Below are positions 26,941-36,950 of a stretch of 64,000 bases of DNA, piece after piece; the first letter of the stretch is position 1; every line of letters starts with the position of its first letter. Origin of the DNA: Psychrobacter sp. PL19 (GTDB lineage Bacteria; Pseudomonadota; Gammaproteobacteria; Pseudomonadales; Moraxellaceae); the NCBI RefSeq assembly GCF_017875835.1, contig NZ_JAGING010000001.1, positions 1,984,001-2,048,000 on the forward strand, written 5' to 3'. The notes under the pieces were generated by a model. The model searched no databases, had not been told where the DNA came from, and was given only the letters and a program-made list of their open reading frames with translations. The position numbers and the translations under genes are program-made.

Positions 26941-28251
26941 ATGACAAATTCTGCTATGTCTCACAAACCAACTGATCCGACTGACTCAACCGATGACTCT
27001 CATGACCTGCATCAGACAATGGTTGCGCCGTTAGTCATTGGTATCGTCGCAGGTGAGGTGTCAGGCGATAGTTTGGGTGCAGACTTTATGCAACAAATGA
27101 ATAATCTGCGTGATGACATCGTTTGGGTGGGGGTGGGTGGCACAAAAATGCAAGCACAAGGCTTACAAAGCATTTTTCCCTTATCACGCTTAGCCGTAAT
27201 GGGCTTAGTTGAGGTGTTATCACAACTGCCTGATCTGCTTAAAGCCCGCCGTGAATTATTAGCCGCCTTCAAGACTGCTCATATTGATTGGTTTGTCGGT
27301 ATTGATGCGCCCGATTTTAATCTACGAGTCGCCAAAAAGCTTAAGCCCAAAGGCGTGTTCTGTGTGCAGTATGTCAGCCCCTCAATTTGGGCTTGGCGCG
27401 AGTCCCGTATCCATGGTATCAAGGCAGCGACTAACCTAGTGCTCTGCCTATTTCCATTTGAGCTAGCAGTATACGAGCGTTATGACCATCCCGCAATATG
27501 TGTCGGTCATTCGCTACTACGAACCATTAATCAAGCGTTAATAGACACCCCAACCAATCAGCTGCGTAGTGAGCTGGTCTGGCGCAATGACGGACTACAG
27601 CAGTTTTTTATCGAGCGCTTTGACGAGGTTAGCCAGCTCATTTGCGTGATGCCAGGATCACGGCGCGGCGAAATCATGGCCATCTTGCCCTTGATGCTTG
27701 ATGGTATTCAAAAGTTGATATTACTTGACCCTAAGCTATGTTTTATCATTCCAACCGTGGATCAAAATCACCAATATATCGTACAAGATGTGATTGATAA
27801 GCGCTCAGAAAAACTGCGGGCTGCTATTGTCGTGGTCTATGATGACAGTCAGCCGGCCTTCAGCCAACAAGCGATGGCAGCCTCAGATATGGTTATGCTC
27901 GCATCAGGTACCGCCACGCTTGAGGCTATGCTGCTTGAGCGCCCAATGGTAGTGATTTATCAGTTAAATCAGCTGACCTATCAAATTGCTAAACGCTTGG
28001 TAAAAGTACCCTATGTGGCGTTACCCAATATCTTAGCGGGTAAGGCAATTGTCCCTGAATTGATCCAAGAGCAGGCGAATGGCGAGAATATTTGCCGGAC
28101 GGTCATGCAACTATTGCAGCCGCGTGCTTACATGGCGCAATTAAAAACCCTCGCGAGCACCAAACAAACGCTACAACAGCAAAGCAATCATAACCCTGCT
28201 AACAGCGTGATTGAGCAATGGTTTATTCAGGATAGTCAGCCATCGTCATAG
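26941..28251 (+). CDS. lpxB: Lipid-A-disaccharide synthase
   Basis: This 436-residue glycosyltransferase (GT19) joins UDP-2,3-diacylglucosamine and lipid X to make the lipid A disaccharide at the inner membrane. The signature GEVSGDSLGADFM follows a 30-residue Thr/Asp/Ser-rich N-terminal extension. YVSPSIWAWRESRI, VMPGSRRGEI and MLASGTATLEAMLLERPMVV are further conserved blocks. It is slightly longer than E. coli LpxB (382) because of the N-terminus and one insertion. It lies 76 bp upstream of rnhB, and in many proteobacteria these two genes are neighbours. Confidence 0.95.
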   Translation: MTNSAMSHKPTDPTDSTDDSHDLHQTMVAPLVIGIVAGEVSGDSLGADFMQQMNNLRDDIVWVGVGGTKMQAQGLQSIFPLSRLAVMGLVEVLSQLPDLLKARRELLAAFKTAHIDWFVGIDAPDFNLRVAKKLKPKGVFCVQYVSPSIWAWRESRIHGIKAATNLVLCLFPFELAVYERYDHPAICVGHSLLRTINQALIDTPTNQLRSELVWRNDGLQQFFIERFDEVSQLICVMPGSRRGEIMAILPLMLDGIQKLILLDPKLCFIIPTVDQNHQYIVQDVIDKRSEKLRAAIVVVYDDSQPAFSQQAMAASDMVMLASGTATLEAMLLERPMVVIYQLNQLTYQIAKRLVKVPYVALPNILAGKAIVPELIQEQANGENICRTVMQLLQPRAYMAQLKTLASTKQTLQQQSNHNPANSVIEQWFIQDSQPSS

Positions 28252-28327
28252 GTTAAGCACTATTAACTACAGGCTTATAAACACCTCTCATCGTTACTCC
28301 AATTAATAAAAAAGAAGCACTAGCGTT

Positions 28328-29224
28328 ATGAGTATTGAGACCTCTTCACAAGATTATATTATCTACATTAACAGCAGTATTGAGCATATTGATAGTAAAG
28401 GGCAGTATATGAATTTAGCATCGCCTATTCATATAGCGGGACAGTTAAACCTCTCTAAACTGTTGTCTCAACACGAAATAAATACAAATAACAGCACAGA
28501 TGAACACCCGCTACAGATCGGCGTTGATGAAGCAGGGCGTGGACCCTTGCTAGGTAGTGTCAACGTGGCTGCAGCAATATTACCAAGCGCATGGTCAGGA
28601 TTGATTGAGGCCCAGCCACTAAAAAATACGCCGCTCGCTATTTTGACCGACTCTAAAAAGCTCAGTGAAAAAAAGCGCGATTTACTTTATCCGCTAGTGC
28701 AGTGGCACGCGATAGGATATGTGGTGGCTGACATTCCAGCGGCAGTGATTGATCAGGTCAATATTCTACAAGCGACTATGCTTGGTATGCGGATATGTAC
28801 AGAAGCGCTATTAGAGTTATTAGCCAGTCAGTTGGCTCCCGTTATGGGAGATATAGGCGATATTAATGGAGCGGCAGCAAAGTCTACCTACTTACAAGCA
28901 CAAGTGCTATACGATGGTAATCGCTGTCCGGAGCTAGATTATGCAAGGCTTGCGACATTGGGTATAGAAAAGTCCGCTATTGATTGCCAAGCTTGGGTAA
29001 AAGGGGATGCTCGCCATACCAGTATCGCCGCGGCCAGTATCTTAGCAAAAGTCAGCCGTGATCAAACCATGTATGAGCTTGACTCCCAATATCCACAATA
29101 TGGTATTGCCAAGCATAAAGGTTACCCAACCCGCGCGCACATGCACGCTATCGAAGAACATGGGGTTCTGGCAGCACATCGACGCAGCTTTGCGCCAGTG
29201 AGGCGAGCACTAGAGAGTAAATAA
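28328..29224 (+). CDS. rnhB: Ribonuclease HII
   Basis: This protein is 298 residues as called, and the RNase HII domain spans from about residue 60 to the end. It removes ribonucleotides embedded in DNA. Catalytic carboxylates are visible in [12 protein letters not shown] (Asp and Glu), in [13 protein letters not shown] and in the YDGN segment. The substrate-sensing KVSRDQTM and [10 protein letters not shown] motifs are also present. Typical RNase HII is about 200 residues, so the first 60 residues are an extension. An in-frame ATG at 28409 is an alternative start, and neither has a clear Shine-Dalgarno sequence. Confidence 0.9.
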   Translation: MSIETSSQDYIIYINSSIEHIDSKGQYMNLASPIHIAGQLNLSKLLSQHEINTNNSTDEHPLQIGVDEAGRGPLLGSVNVAAAILPSAWSGLIEAQPLKNTPLAILTDSKKLSEKKRDLLYPLVQWHAIGYVVADIPAAVIDQVNILQATMLGMRICTEALLELLASQLAPVMGDIGDINGAAAKSTYLQAQVLYDGNRCPELDYARLATLGIEKSAIDCQAWVKGDARHTSIAAASILAKVSRDQTMYELDSQYPQYGIAKHKGYPTRAHMHAIEEHGVLAAHRRSFAPVRRALESK

Positions 29225-29343
29225 GTCGTGTTGAACACCTAGTAGAAAATAAATTTAGTAGCACCTATAATAATCACTATAAATAGCCTAAGCATACTCT
29301 TGAATAGTAGGTTAAATGACTGATTCCATGCTTAGAGAATTAT

Positions 29344-29994
29344 TCAGAATGAAGAGTTTGGCTGTTGCAAAAATGCGACTTCCTCGGCGGTCGAGGTACG
29401 ACCAAGGGCCAAGTTACGATGGGGATAACGGCCAAATTGCTTGATGATAGCCTGATGGCCATATGCAAAATCCAGCGTAACTGGATCGTCTAACTGCTCA
29501 AATAGCGGTAAATAGCGTTTATGAATCACCGCTGATTCTGAATGCATAAATGGCATAATCATAAACTGGCGCCATTGCCACGGCAGATCATCAAAGCCAG
29601 ACTGATGCACCGCTTCTTGTGCGAGAACTAATGCCATACCATCTTGGGTAAAGGCGGATGCTTGGCCACGACATAGATTGCGTGAAAACTGGTCTAAGAC
29701 AATAATCTCGGCTAGACGTCCGGCTAAATCAGCGGTTAAATTATTAATACCAGGTTGCCCTTCAGTACGTCGCCAACACGAATATTCACCCTGTATTGCT
29801 GTCTGCCATACTTCACCAAACTGATCCGCAATTTGTTGATCAAAGCTATCATCTTCTAAAAACCAATAAGGCTCGTGGTTCTTATCGAACCAGAAGTTCA
29901 AGACTGCGTGAACATCAGCGTAAAGATGCGGTAGATCAAACGGGGTTAAATCAGGTCGATTTAGGGAAGTAGAATAATCGGTTGAGAGAGACAT
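29344..29994 (-). CDS. DUF924 family protein
   Basis: This 216-residue soluble protein matches the DUF924 family: VLNFWFDKNHEPYWFLEDDS, LAEIIVLDQFSRNLCRG, and the C-terminal HRNLALGRTSTAEEVAFL are its hallmark blocks. Members have an all-helical, TPR-like fold and no assigned biochemical function. It is convergent with rnhB and appears monocistronic. Confidence 0.85.
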   Translation of the reverse strand: MSLSTDYSTSLNRPDLTPFDLPHLYADVHAVLNFWFDKNHEPYWFLEDDSFDQQIADQFGEVWQTAIQGEYSCWRRTEGQPGINNLTADLAGRLAEIIVLDQFSRNLCRGQASAFTQDGMALVLAQEAVHQSGFDDLPWQWRQFMIMPFMHSESAVIHKRYLPLFEQLDDPVTLDFAYGHQAIIKQFGRYPHRNLALGRTSTAEEVAFLQQPNSSF

Positions 29995-30176
29995 AAGCTA
30001 TTCTAATTAGGTGAGGTTTGTACTACTATAGCGCAATTACCTAGAAGATTTACAACGCTGGCAGGCATTATTTACAATCTGTAAATTTTCACTTCTAGCT
30101 ATCATCTTTGCTGTAACAGTTATCATTGTTATACCTTTTATTAGTATCAATATCAAAAGCCATTAGGTTGTCTATT

Positions 30177-31391
30177 ATGAATGAGTTATCCGCTGTAAAA
30201 CCAATTACTGTGCCAACCCCTTATTATTTGCTTGACGAAGCCGCAATCGTGGCCAATATGAAAATTATTGCCCGTTTATGTGAGCTATCCGGCGCAAAGG
30301 CGCTATTGGCATTAAAGTGCTTTGCCACCTGGGGGACGTTTGAAGTGATGCAACCTTATCTACATGGCACCACATCGTCGTCGCTCAATGAAGTACGCTT
30401 AGGTCGTGAGACTTTTGGCAATGCAGATGAAAAAGAAACGCATGCTTATAGTGTGGCTTATAGCGCCGATGAAATTCCTGAAGTACTAAGCTATGCTGAC
30501 AAGATTATTTTTAACTCTATTTCGCAATTAAACGCTTTTAAAGATCAGGCCAATGGGCAAAACATTCCAGTCGGGTTACGCCTTAATCCCAAGACCAGTA
30601 ATTCATCGTTTATCATTGCTGATCCTGCACGTCCGTTCAGTCGACTTGGCGAACATGACAAAGCCAGTATTAATACCATTCTAAAAGACATTAGCGGCGT
30701 CATGATTCATAACAATTGCGAGAACGAGAGCTTTGCAGCCTTTAGTGACAGCTTGGCGGATATCGAAGTTAAGTTTGGCGATATCTTACAGCAACTTGAT
30801 TGGGTCAGTTTGGGCGGTGGTATTCATTTTATCGCCCCTGACTATCCGCTTGAGCAGCTTGCTGAACGTCTAAAAGACTTTAGTGAAAAGTATGGTGTGC
30901 AAGTTTATCTGGAGCCAGGCGAGGCTAGTATCCATAGCGCTGGCACCTTGGTGACCACTGTTTTAGATGTCCTGCACAATGAAAAAAATATTGCAGTAGT
31001 GGATTCTTCTATTGAAGCGCATATGCTTGACTTGCTAATTTATCAAGAGTCCGCGTCAATAGCGGCAGTTAATGGTCAGCCGATTGATATCGTGCCCATT
31101 AATATCGACCATAATAATGCACCAACAACTGAGCATACTGAATCAGCTGATAGTACAATTATTTGTGGTCGTTCTTGTTTGGCAGGTGATATCTTTGGTG
31201 AATATGCGCTACCGTCTACCTTAAAGATAGGAGATACTGTCACCTTTGGTAATGCAGCTGGCTATACCATGGTCAAGAAAAATTGGTTTAATGGGGTCAA
31301 TATGCCAGCGATCGTGATTCGTCGCCTTGACGGTAGTATTAAAGTACAGCGGGAGTTTGATTATCAGGATTACAAAGCGAGCTTGTCATAA
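30177..31391 (+). CDS. nspC: Carboxynorspermidine/carboxyspermidine decarboxylase
   Basis: This 404-residue PLP enzyme of the alanine racemase fold makes norspermidine or spermidine by decarboxylating the carboxy-form produced by the neighbouring dehydrogenase. The PLP lysine is in ALLALKCFATWG (about residue 45). GLRLNPKTSNS, HNNCEN, WVSLGGGIHF and YLEPGEA are conserved. CGRSCLAGDIFGEY near residue 330 carries the decarboxylase Cys-Asp region. I chose the ATG at 30177; an in-frame upstream ATG at 30126 lies in AT-rich sequence with no ribosome-binding site. The partner gene follows about 235 bp downstream. Confidence 0.9.
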   Translation: MNELSAVKPITVPTPYYLLDEAAIVANMKIIARLCELSGAKALLALKCFATWGTFEVMQPYLHGTTSSSLNEVRLGRETFGNADEKETHAYSVAYSADEIPEVLSYADKIIFNSISQLNAFKDQANGQNIPVGLRLNPKTSNSSFIIADPARPFSRLGEHDKASINTILKDISGVMIHNNCENESFAAFSDSLADIEVKFGDILQQLDWVSLGGGIHFIAPDYPLEQLAERLKDFSEKYGVQVYLEPGEASIHSAGTLVTTVLDVLHNEKNIAVVDSSIEAHMLDLLIYQESASIAAVNGQPIDIVPINIDHNNAPTTEHTESADSTIICGRSCLAGDIFGEYALPSTLKIGDTVTFGNAAGYTMVKKNWFNGVNMPAIVIRRLDGSIKVQREFDYQDYKASLS

Positions 31392-31626
31392 AGCTGTCTA
31401 ACTCATAGGGAATTTAGAGAGTAATCGTGTTATTGATTGACTAATTATTGCCGAAAGAGCAGCAAAAATTGTTATAATCATCACGGACAAAAACAGCAGT
31501 CATTGTCCATCGGGTGCGTGGGTTTTCCTCGGTCTTCCTTTTTAATTCACGCATATCATTCACTCGTTTCTGTTTTGAATAGCCAATACCATGGCAGTGA
31601 CAGGGGCACAAAGGAGGATTGTTGCA

Positions 31627-32910
31627 TTGAAATCAACTCAACATACCAAGAATACCCATCAAGCTAAAAAAGACGTGCTGATCATCGGTGCTGGCGGTGT
31701 CGCACAAGTAGTCGCGCATAAATGTGCAATGCATAACGATGTGCTTGGCGTGATTCATATCGCCTCACGTACTAAAGATAAATGTGATGCGATCGCTCAA
31801 AGCGTACAGGAAAAGGCCAGTTTTAAGCAGCCAGCCACCTTGTATACGCACCAAATCGATGCCATGAATATCCCAGCGCTAATACAGCTCATTGGCGACA
31901 CTGGTATTCAAATCGTTATTAATGTTGGCTCACCTTTTCTCAATATGAGCGTACTAGAAGCCTGTATCGAGACTGGCGTCGCCTATATTGATACCGCTAT
32001 TCATGAAGATCCGCGCAAGATTTGTGAGACCCCGCCATGGTATGACAACTATGAATGGCAGCGTAAACAACGCTGTGCAGATAACAATATCACTGCCATT
32101 TTAGGGGCAGGTTTTGATCCCGGTATGGTTAATGCTTATGCTCGACTTGGCTACGACATGATGGATGCAGGCTCAGTCACAGATATCGACATCATTGATA
32201 TTAATGCTGGCGACCATGGTAAGTACTTTGCGACTAACTTTGACCCTGAGATTAACTTTCGTGAATTCACCGGCACCGTTTACTCTTGGCAGAATAGTAA
32301 GTGGCAGTCCAATAAAATGTTTGAAGTTAAGCGTACGGATGATTTCCCCGTCGTTGGTGTACAAAATAGCTATCTAAGTGGCCATGACGAAATTCATTCA
32401 TTATCTACTAACTTAGACGTACCAAATATTCGTTTTTGGATGGGCTTTGGTGAGCATTACATCAACGTCTTTACCGTGCTACAAAGCTTAGGTTTATTGT
32501 CTGAGCAGCCGGTAATGACTGCTGAAGGCCTTGAAGTTATCCCGCTAAAAGTGGTCAAAGCGGTACTACCAGACCCAAGTTCGCTAGCACCGAATTATAC
32601 GGGCAAGACTTGTATTGGTGACAAAGTCAAAGGTAAAAAAGACGGCGTGGATACTGAGGTGTTTATCTATAATATCTCCGACCATAAAGACGCTTATGAA
32701 GCCATGGGTAGTCAAGGTATCTCGTATACCGCTGGCGTGCCACCGGTTGCCGCCGCCATGCTAGTCGCTACGGGCGAGTGGGATGCAGGAAAAATGGTCA
32801 ACGTCGAAGAGCTTGATGCCAAGCCGTTTATTAATCTGCTCAATGGGATTGGTCTGCCAACTCGTATTCAAGATGCGGATGGCGATAGAGTTTTAGAGTT
32901 TGATATCTAA
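31627..32910 (+). CDS. Carboxynorspermidine (carboxyspermidine) dehydrogenase, saccharopine dehydrogenase family
   Basis: This is about 427 residues. The Rossmann motif VLIIGAGGVAQVVAHKCA is near the N-terminus, followed by the saccharopine-dehydrogenase-like C-terminal domain (ILGAGFDPGMVNAYARLG; WMGFGEHYINVFTVLQSLG). It reduces the Schiff base of aspartate semialdehyde and a diamine to carboxynorspermidine or carboxyspermidine, which NspC decarboxylates. I favour a TTG start at 31627 because AAGGAGG ends nine bases upstream. The ATG at 31591 would place that Shine-Dalgarno sequence inside the gene. The pair forms the alternative polyamine route known from Vibrio and others. Confidence 0.87.
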   Translation: MKSTQHTKNTHQAKKDVLIIGAGGVAQVVAHKCAMHNDVLGVIHIASRTKDKCDAIAQSVQEKASFKQPATLYTHQIDAMNIPALIQLIGDTGIQIVINVGSPFLNMSVLEACIETGVAYIDTAIHEDPRKICETPPWYDNYEWQRKQRCADNNITAILGAGFDPGMVNAYARLGYDMMDAGSVTDIDIIDINAGDHGKYFATNFDPEINFREFTGTVYSWQNSKWQSNKMFEVKRTDDFPVVGVQNSYLSGHDEIHSLSTNLDVPNIRFWMGFGEHYINVFTVLQSLGLLSEQPVMTAEGLEVIPLKVVKAVLPDPSSLAPNYTGKTCIGDKVKGKKDGVDTEVFIYNISDHKDAYEAMGSQGISYTAGVPPVAAAMLVATGEWDAGKMVNVEELDAKPFINLLNGIGLPTRIQDADGDRVLEFDI

Positions 32911-32955
32911 AGCCCTGTTAAAGCACTGAGCCATTTGTTTATTGCTCGTCAAATA

Positions 32956-32999
32956 AAAAAATCACCCTATTGAGCCTTTACTCGATAGGGTGCTTTTTT
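32956..32999 (+). terminator. Rho-independent terminator after the polyamine genes
   Basis: The stem CACCCTAT / ATAGGGTG with a 13-base loop is followed by a T-tract, 46 bp after the stop. The remaining 500 bp up to 33521 is AT-rich and shows no gene I can support. Confidence 0.85.
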
Positions 33000-33521
33000 A
33001 ATGACAGGTCTTAATTTCTAAAAACATTGTAAGGAAGAATAACTTCGTCTTTAGATAACGGTCTGTTCATAAGTAAATATATGGTCTACGGCAGCCCACT
33101 GCTCTTATGCTTCTCAAACACCAGTAGTAAGAATGTAGCTTTAGTACTATTTAGAGCATTTGAGGCAGGTAGTCTGCCATTTATGGGTACCTTTAATCAG
33201 TGCAATGTCCTATTTATGAGACGATTATTATACTTTCTGGTTTGCTTTTAAGTTTAAACTAATACTGTATGGAGATGCTTGAATGTAAGTAACCAGAGGG
33301 CTTAATAAAAAATTGTTTAGTATTGATTAATATACTATGTAATTAAAATATCTAGTTGAAAGATGACTAGGGTGTCTTCTAAATTAAGCGAATATAGTTG
33401 ACTGTTTCTGCTATAGTTAATTGGTAAGTAAGTTGATTCACCTAAGCCAGGTATCACTATTGAGGATATTGGCTGCGTGTTATTGAACGGATACTATTCG
33501 CAAGCAAGGAGCTATTTATTT

Positions 33522-35204
33522 ATGGAATTTGACTATATTATCGTTGGCGGTGGATCTGCAGGCTGTGTTTTGGCAGCGCGCTTGTCAGAAGACCCTGAAA
33601 TCAAAGTTTGTTTATTAGAGTTTGGTGGCGACGGCAAAGATCTTGCGGTGCGAGTACCTGCTGGCCTCGTCTTGATGGTTCCAGGCAAACCACTGAAACT
33701 AAATAACTGGTGCTTCGATACCGTACCGCAAACCCATCTCAACAATCGCATTGGCTTCCAGCCCCGTGGACAATGTCTTGGCGGCTCATCCGCTATTAAT
33801 GCGATGGTCTACACCCGTGGTAGTCCAAAAGACTATAACCGCTGGGCTGATCTAGGTTGTGAGGGCTGGGGATATGATCAGTTATTACCTTATTTTAAGA
33901 AATCAGAGAATAACAGCCGTGGCGGTGATGACCATCACGGTGACAGCGGACCTTTAAATGTCACCGAGCTGCTTAGCCCTCGTCCTATCTCCAATACCTT
34001 TATTGATGCGTGCGCTGCTAATGGTATAGACCGTAACAATGATTTTAATGCGACCAAGCAAGACGGCGCAGGTCTGTATCAAGTCACCCACTTTCATGGT
34101 GAAAAGAAGGGACAACGCTGTTCAGCCGCTGCCGCCTATGTACATCCTATTGAGGACGACCGCCCCAATCTTACGATTATCACCGGTGCAATGGCCTCAC
34201 GTGTCTTGATAGAAGATCAGCGCGCAGTAGGCATGGTATACAATAAAAGTGGTGAAGAATATACCATTCAAGCACGTTCAGAAGTTATTTTGTGTTCAGG
34301 GACCTTTGGCTCACCTAAGATATTAATGTTGTCAGGTATTGGCCCTAAAGAGCAGTTGCAAGAACATGGTATTGAAGTGGTCTATGACTCACCAAATGTT
34401 GGTGAAAACCTACAAGACCATTTAGATGTTGTTTTTGATTATGAGGTGAATACCAAAGACGTGTTTGGGATTACTTTGGGTGCAGCTGGTAAAATAATCA
34501 AAGGCTTGAGTCGTTGGAAAAAAGATGGCACCGGCCTGTTGTCAACCAACTTTGCTGAAGCGGGTGCCTTTTTTAGTGCTAAAGAAAACGACCCAAAAGA
34601 TTGGCCAGACATCCAGCTACACTTTTTGATTTCTCGAGTGGTAGAGCATGGTCGCAAAATTAAGTTGGGTCACGCCGTCTCCGTCCACACTTGTTACTTG
34701 CGTCCTGAAAGCCGCGGTACGGTTAAGTTGGCATCTAATGATCCAAGCGAAGCACCGCTAATTGATCCCAACTATTTGTCTCATCCAAAAGACGTCGAAC
34801 ATATGGTAGCAGGCGCAGAGCGTACGCGTGCCATTATGCAAGAAGAGGCCATGGCAAAGTTCATCACCAAGGACTACGCGGGCCCTGATATTGAAAAGGA
34901 TGGTTTACTAGGCTATATACGAAACAAGGCGGATACGATTTATCATCCAGTAGGTACGTGTCGTATGGGTTCAGACAGTCTATCAGTCGTGGACGTAGAT
35001 CTTAAAGTCAGAGGTGTCGATGGACTGCGTGTAGTCGATGCTTCGATTATGCCGACACTAATCAGTGCCAATACTAATGGTCCAACCATCGCTATTGCCG
35101 AAAAAATCGCTGATCAGATTAAGGCTGAACGTGCTGCCACTGCCGACCCTATGAAGGCTGAAAATATTAACCCGATCAAGGCTAAAGAGCCAGCTTATGC
35201 ATAG
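33522..35204 (+). CDS. GMC-family FAD-dependent oxidoreductase (choline/alcohol dehydrogenase-like)
   Basis: This 560-residue flavoprotein begins with the dinucleotide-binding motif YIIVGGGSAGCVLAARLSE. GMC signature 1 is visible as RGQCLGGSSAINAMVYTRG (about residues 80-98), signature 2 as GTFGSPKILMLSGIGP, and the C-terminal active-site region as YHPVGTCRMG with a downstream NTNGPTIAIAEK. It probably oxidises an alcohol. Choline is one option, but betB/betI are absent, so alkanol or polyethylene-glycol dehydrogenase types are as likely. The ATG at 33522 has AAGGAG eleven bases upstream and is preferred to a codon 45 bp earlier. It is flanked by terminators. Confidence 0.88.
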   Translation: MEFDYIIVGGGSAGCVLAARLSEDPEIKVCLLEFGGDGKDLAVRVPAGLVLMVPGKPLKLNNWCFDTVPQTHLNNRIGFQPRGQCLGGSSAINAMVYTRGSPKDYNRWADLGCEGWGYDQLLPYFKKSENNSRGGDDHHGDSGPLNVTELLSPRPISNTFIDACAANGIDRNNDFNATKQDGAGLYQVTHFHGEKKGQRCSAAAAYVHPIEDDRPNLTIITGAMASRVLIEDQRAVGMVYNKSGEEYTIQARSEVILCSGTFGSPKILMLSGIGPKEQLQEHGIEVVYDSPNVGENLQDHLDVVFDYEVNTKDVFGITLGAAGKIIKGLSRWKKDGTGLLSTNFAEAGAFFSAKENDPKDWPDIQLHFLISRVVEHGRKIKLGHAVSVHTCYLRPESRGTVKLASNDPSEAPLIDPNYLSHPKDVEHMVAGAERTRAIMQEEAMAKFITKDYAGPDIEKDGLLGYIRNKADTIYHPVGTCRMGSDSLSVVDVDLKVRGVDGLRVVDASIMPTLISANTNGPTIAIAEKIADQIKAERAATADPMKAENINPIKAKEPAYA

Positions 35205-35259
35205 TGTTGCATAGCACTATTCCATGAGAACGGCTTGATGGTTAAGGCCTAGATTTAGG

Positions 35260-35303
35260 AAAAGCTTTCCAGCATCTCTTTAGAGAACTGGAAGGCTTTT
35301 TTG
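35260..35303 (+). terminator. Rho-independent terminator after the GMC oxidoreductase gene
   Basis: A 13-bp stem (AAAGCTTTCCAG / CTGGAAGGCTTTT) with a 15-base loop is followed by a T-tract, 56 bp after the stop. Confidence 0.85.
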
Positions 35304-35798
35304 TTTTAGATGCTCTATGGTTGTGGTTGATTTGAAGTTCAGAACTTGGTCCGATACTGCATATGTTAGGGACATATTAGGTAATATCTAATTCAGGACA
35401 ATTTAGGCTAATTTGGATTTTTAGACTTCTCATCAAGAAACGTCTTTTGAATCTTGAAGTCATTTGCTAGAAGGTCTTTTTACTGGCTATTAAATATTAT
35501 GGCGAGAATGGTATAAACTACTGGTAATGAATCTAAGATAACTGTATCGATGGCGAGCTTATTGCGCTGGGCTCTGCAAGATATTTTCTTAGTAATATTC
35601 GTACAGGCTTTGATGTTATGCAGCCGAAATGATTTATCAAGGTTACGGATTTTTGAATGCAAGGCTTATAATTTAACACCTCGGCGCAGAATTCCCCTAC
35701 TTCTAAAGTAGTGGGATGAATGCGTATTTTTGGGTTACTATTTGGTGTATTTGTTATAATAATTAATAATTATACCGCCAATGACAAACAACTTCTAT

Positions 35799-36950
35799 AT
35801 GAGCAAACAAATCCTTAAAGCCCATAAAATCAGACTGTACCCGACAGAGGATCAACAAATATTCTTTGCTAAGTCGTTTGGTTGCACGCGCTTTATTTGG
35901 AACAAGATGCTTAGTGATAAGATTGAGCATTATAAAGAGAGTAAGACTGAGCTTAAAAATACCCCTGCTCAATATAAGACTGAGTTTGAGTGGCTAAAAG
36001 AGATTGATAGTTTGGCGCTGGCCAACGTCCAGCAGAACCTACGCAGTGCTTATAATAAATTCTTCAAACAAGGGTCAGGCTTCCCTAAGTTCAAGAAGAA
36101 AGGCATCAAAGACAGTTACACCACCAACAATCAAAAGGGTACGGTAGCGGTCACACAAAGCAGCGTTAAGTTGCCTAAAATCGGTCACATCAAGGCGAAG
36201 GTACACCGCTCTATCAATGGCTTAATTAAAAGCGCTACCATCAGTAAAAGCCCATCCGGTAACTACCATGTCAGCTTATTGGTTGAAACAGTGGTCGATG
36301 ACCTGCCTAAAACCCAGTCAAACACCGGTATTGATTTAGGATTAATAGACTTCATCGTCCTATCAGACGGGTCAAAAGTTGCTAATCCTAAATTTCTATC
36401 AAAATTGCAAAATAAACTGGCGCGAGAACAAAAAATATTGGCCAAACGCAGATTGGTTGCTAAAACTCAGCAGCGCAAGCTGTCTGAGAGCAGCAACTAT
36501 CAAAAGCAGAAAACAAAAGTCGCTAAAGTTTATGAAAAAATAACCAATGCACGCAAAGACTTCCTACACAAACTCTCGTTCAATCTCATTAAAAACCACG
36601 ATGTTATTGCAATTGAGGATTTAAACGTCAAGGGCATGGTTAAAAACCACAAACTTGCCAAAGCCATATTGGACAGCTCATGGTCTACTTTTACCACCAT
36701 GCTTGCGTATAAAGCAGACTGGTATGGCAAAGAGCTTGTCAAAATAGACAGGTGGTATCCGTCCTCTAAAACCTGCTCAGGGTGCGGTCACTTACTGACT
36801 AAAGCTGAGCTGCCACTATCGGTAAGATCATGGGATTGCCCGAGCTGCTTGCAAAAAAATAATCGAGATATCAATGCCAGCCTTAATATCTTAAACGAGG
36901 GATTAAGACTGGTAACACTCAAAACTGTCGGTGTGACAGGGTTAGCTTAG
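35799..36950 (+). CDS. tnpB: RNA-guided endonuclease TnpB (OrfB) of an IS605-type element
   Basis: This 383-residue TnpB is probably an RNA-guided DNA nuclease that promotes retention of its element. The N-terminal OrfB HTH region (AHKIRLYPTEDQQIFFAKSFG) is intact. All three RuvC carboxylates are present: Asp179 in NTGIDLGLIDF, Glu273 in AIEDLNVKGM and Asp357 in NNRDINASLNI. The zinc-finger cysteines (CSGCG and CPSC) lie between the last two. Length matches typical TnpB (about 380-400) and no frameshift is seen, so it looks active. The ATG at 35799 gives the usual N-terminus; an ATG 18 bp upstream is also in frame. Confidence 0.92.
   Translation: MSKQILKAHKIRLYPTEDQQIFFAKSFGCTRFIWNKMLSDKIEHYKESKTELKNTPAQYKTEFEWLKEIDSLALANVQQNLRSAYNKFFKQGSGFPKFKKKGIKDSYTTNNQKGTVAVTQSSVKLPKIGHIKAKVHRSINGLIKSATISKSPSGNYHVSLLVETVVDDLPKTQSNTGIDLGLIDFIVLSDGSKVANPKFLSKLQNKLAREQKILAKRRLVAKTQQRKLSESSNYQKQKTKVAKVYEKITNARKDFLHKLSFNLIKNHDVIAIEDLNVKGMVKNHKLAKAILDSSWSTFTTMLAYKADWYGKELVKIDRWYPSSKTCSGCGHLLTKAELPLSVRSWDCPSCLQKNNRDINASLNILNEGLRLVTLKTVGVTGLA

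Noticed and set aside
35480..35662. A 60-codon minus-strand frame beside the tnpB element, faintly transposase-like
   Set aside because: No recognisable catalytic motif, no ribosome-binding site and AT-rich composition; I could not tie it to any family.
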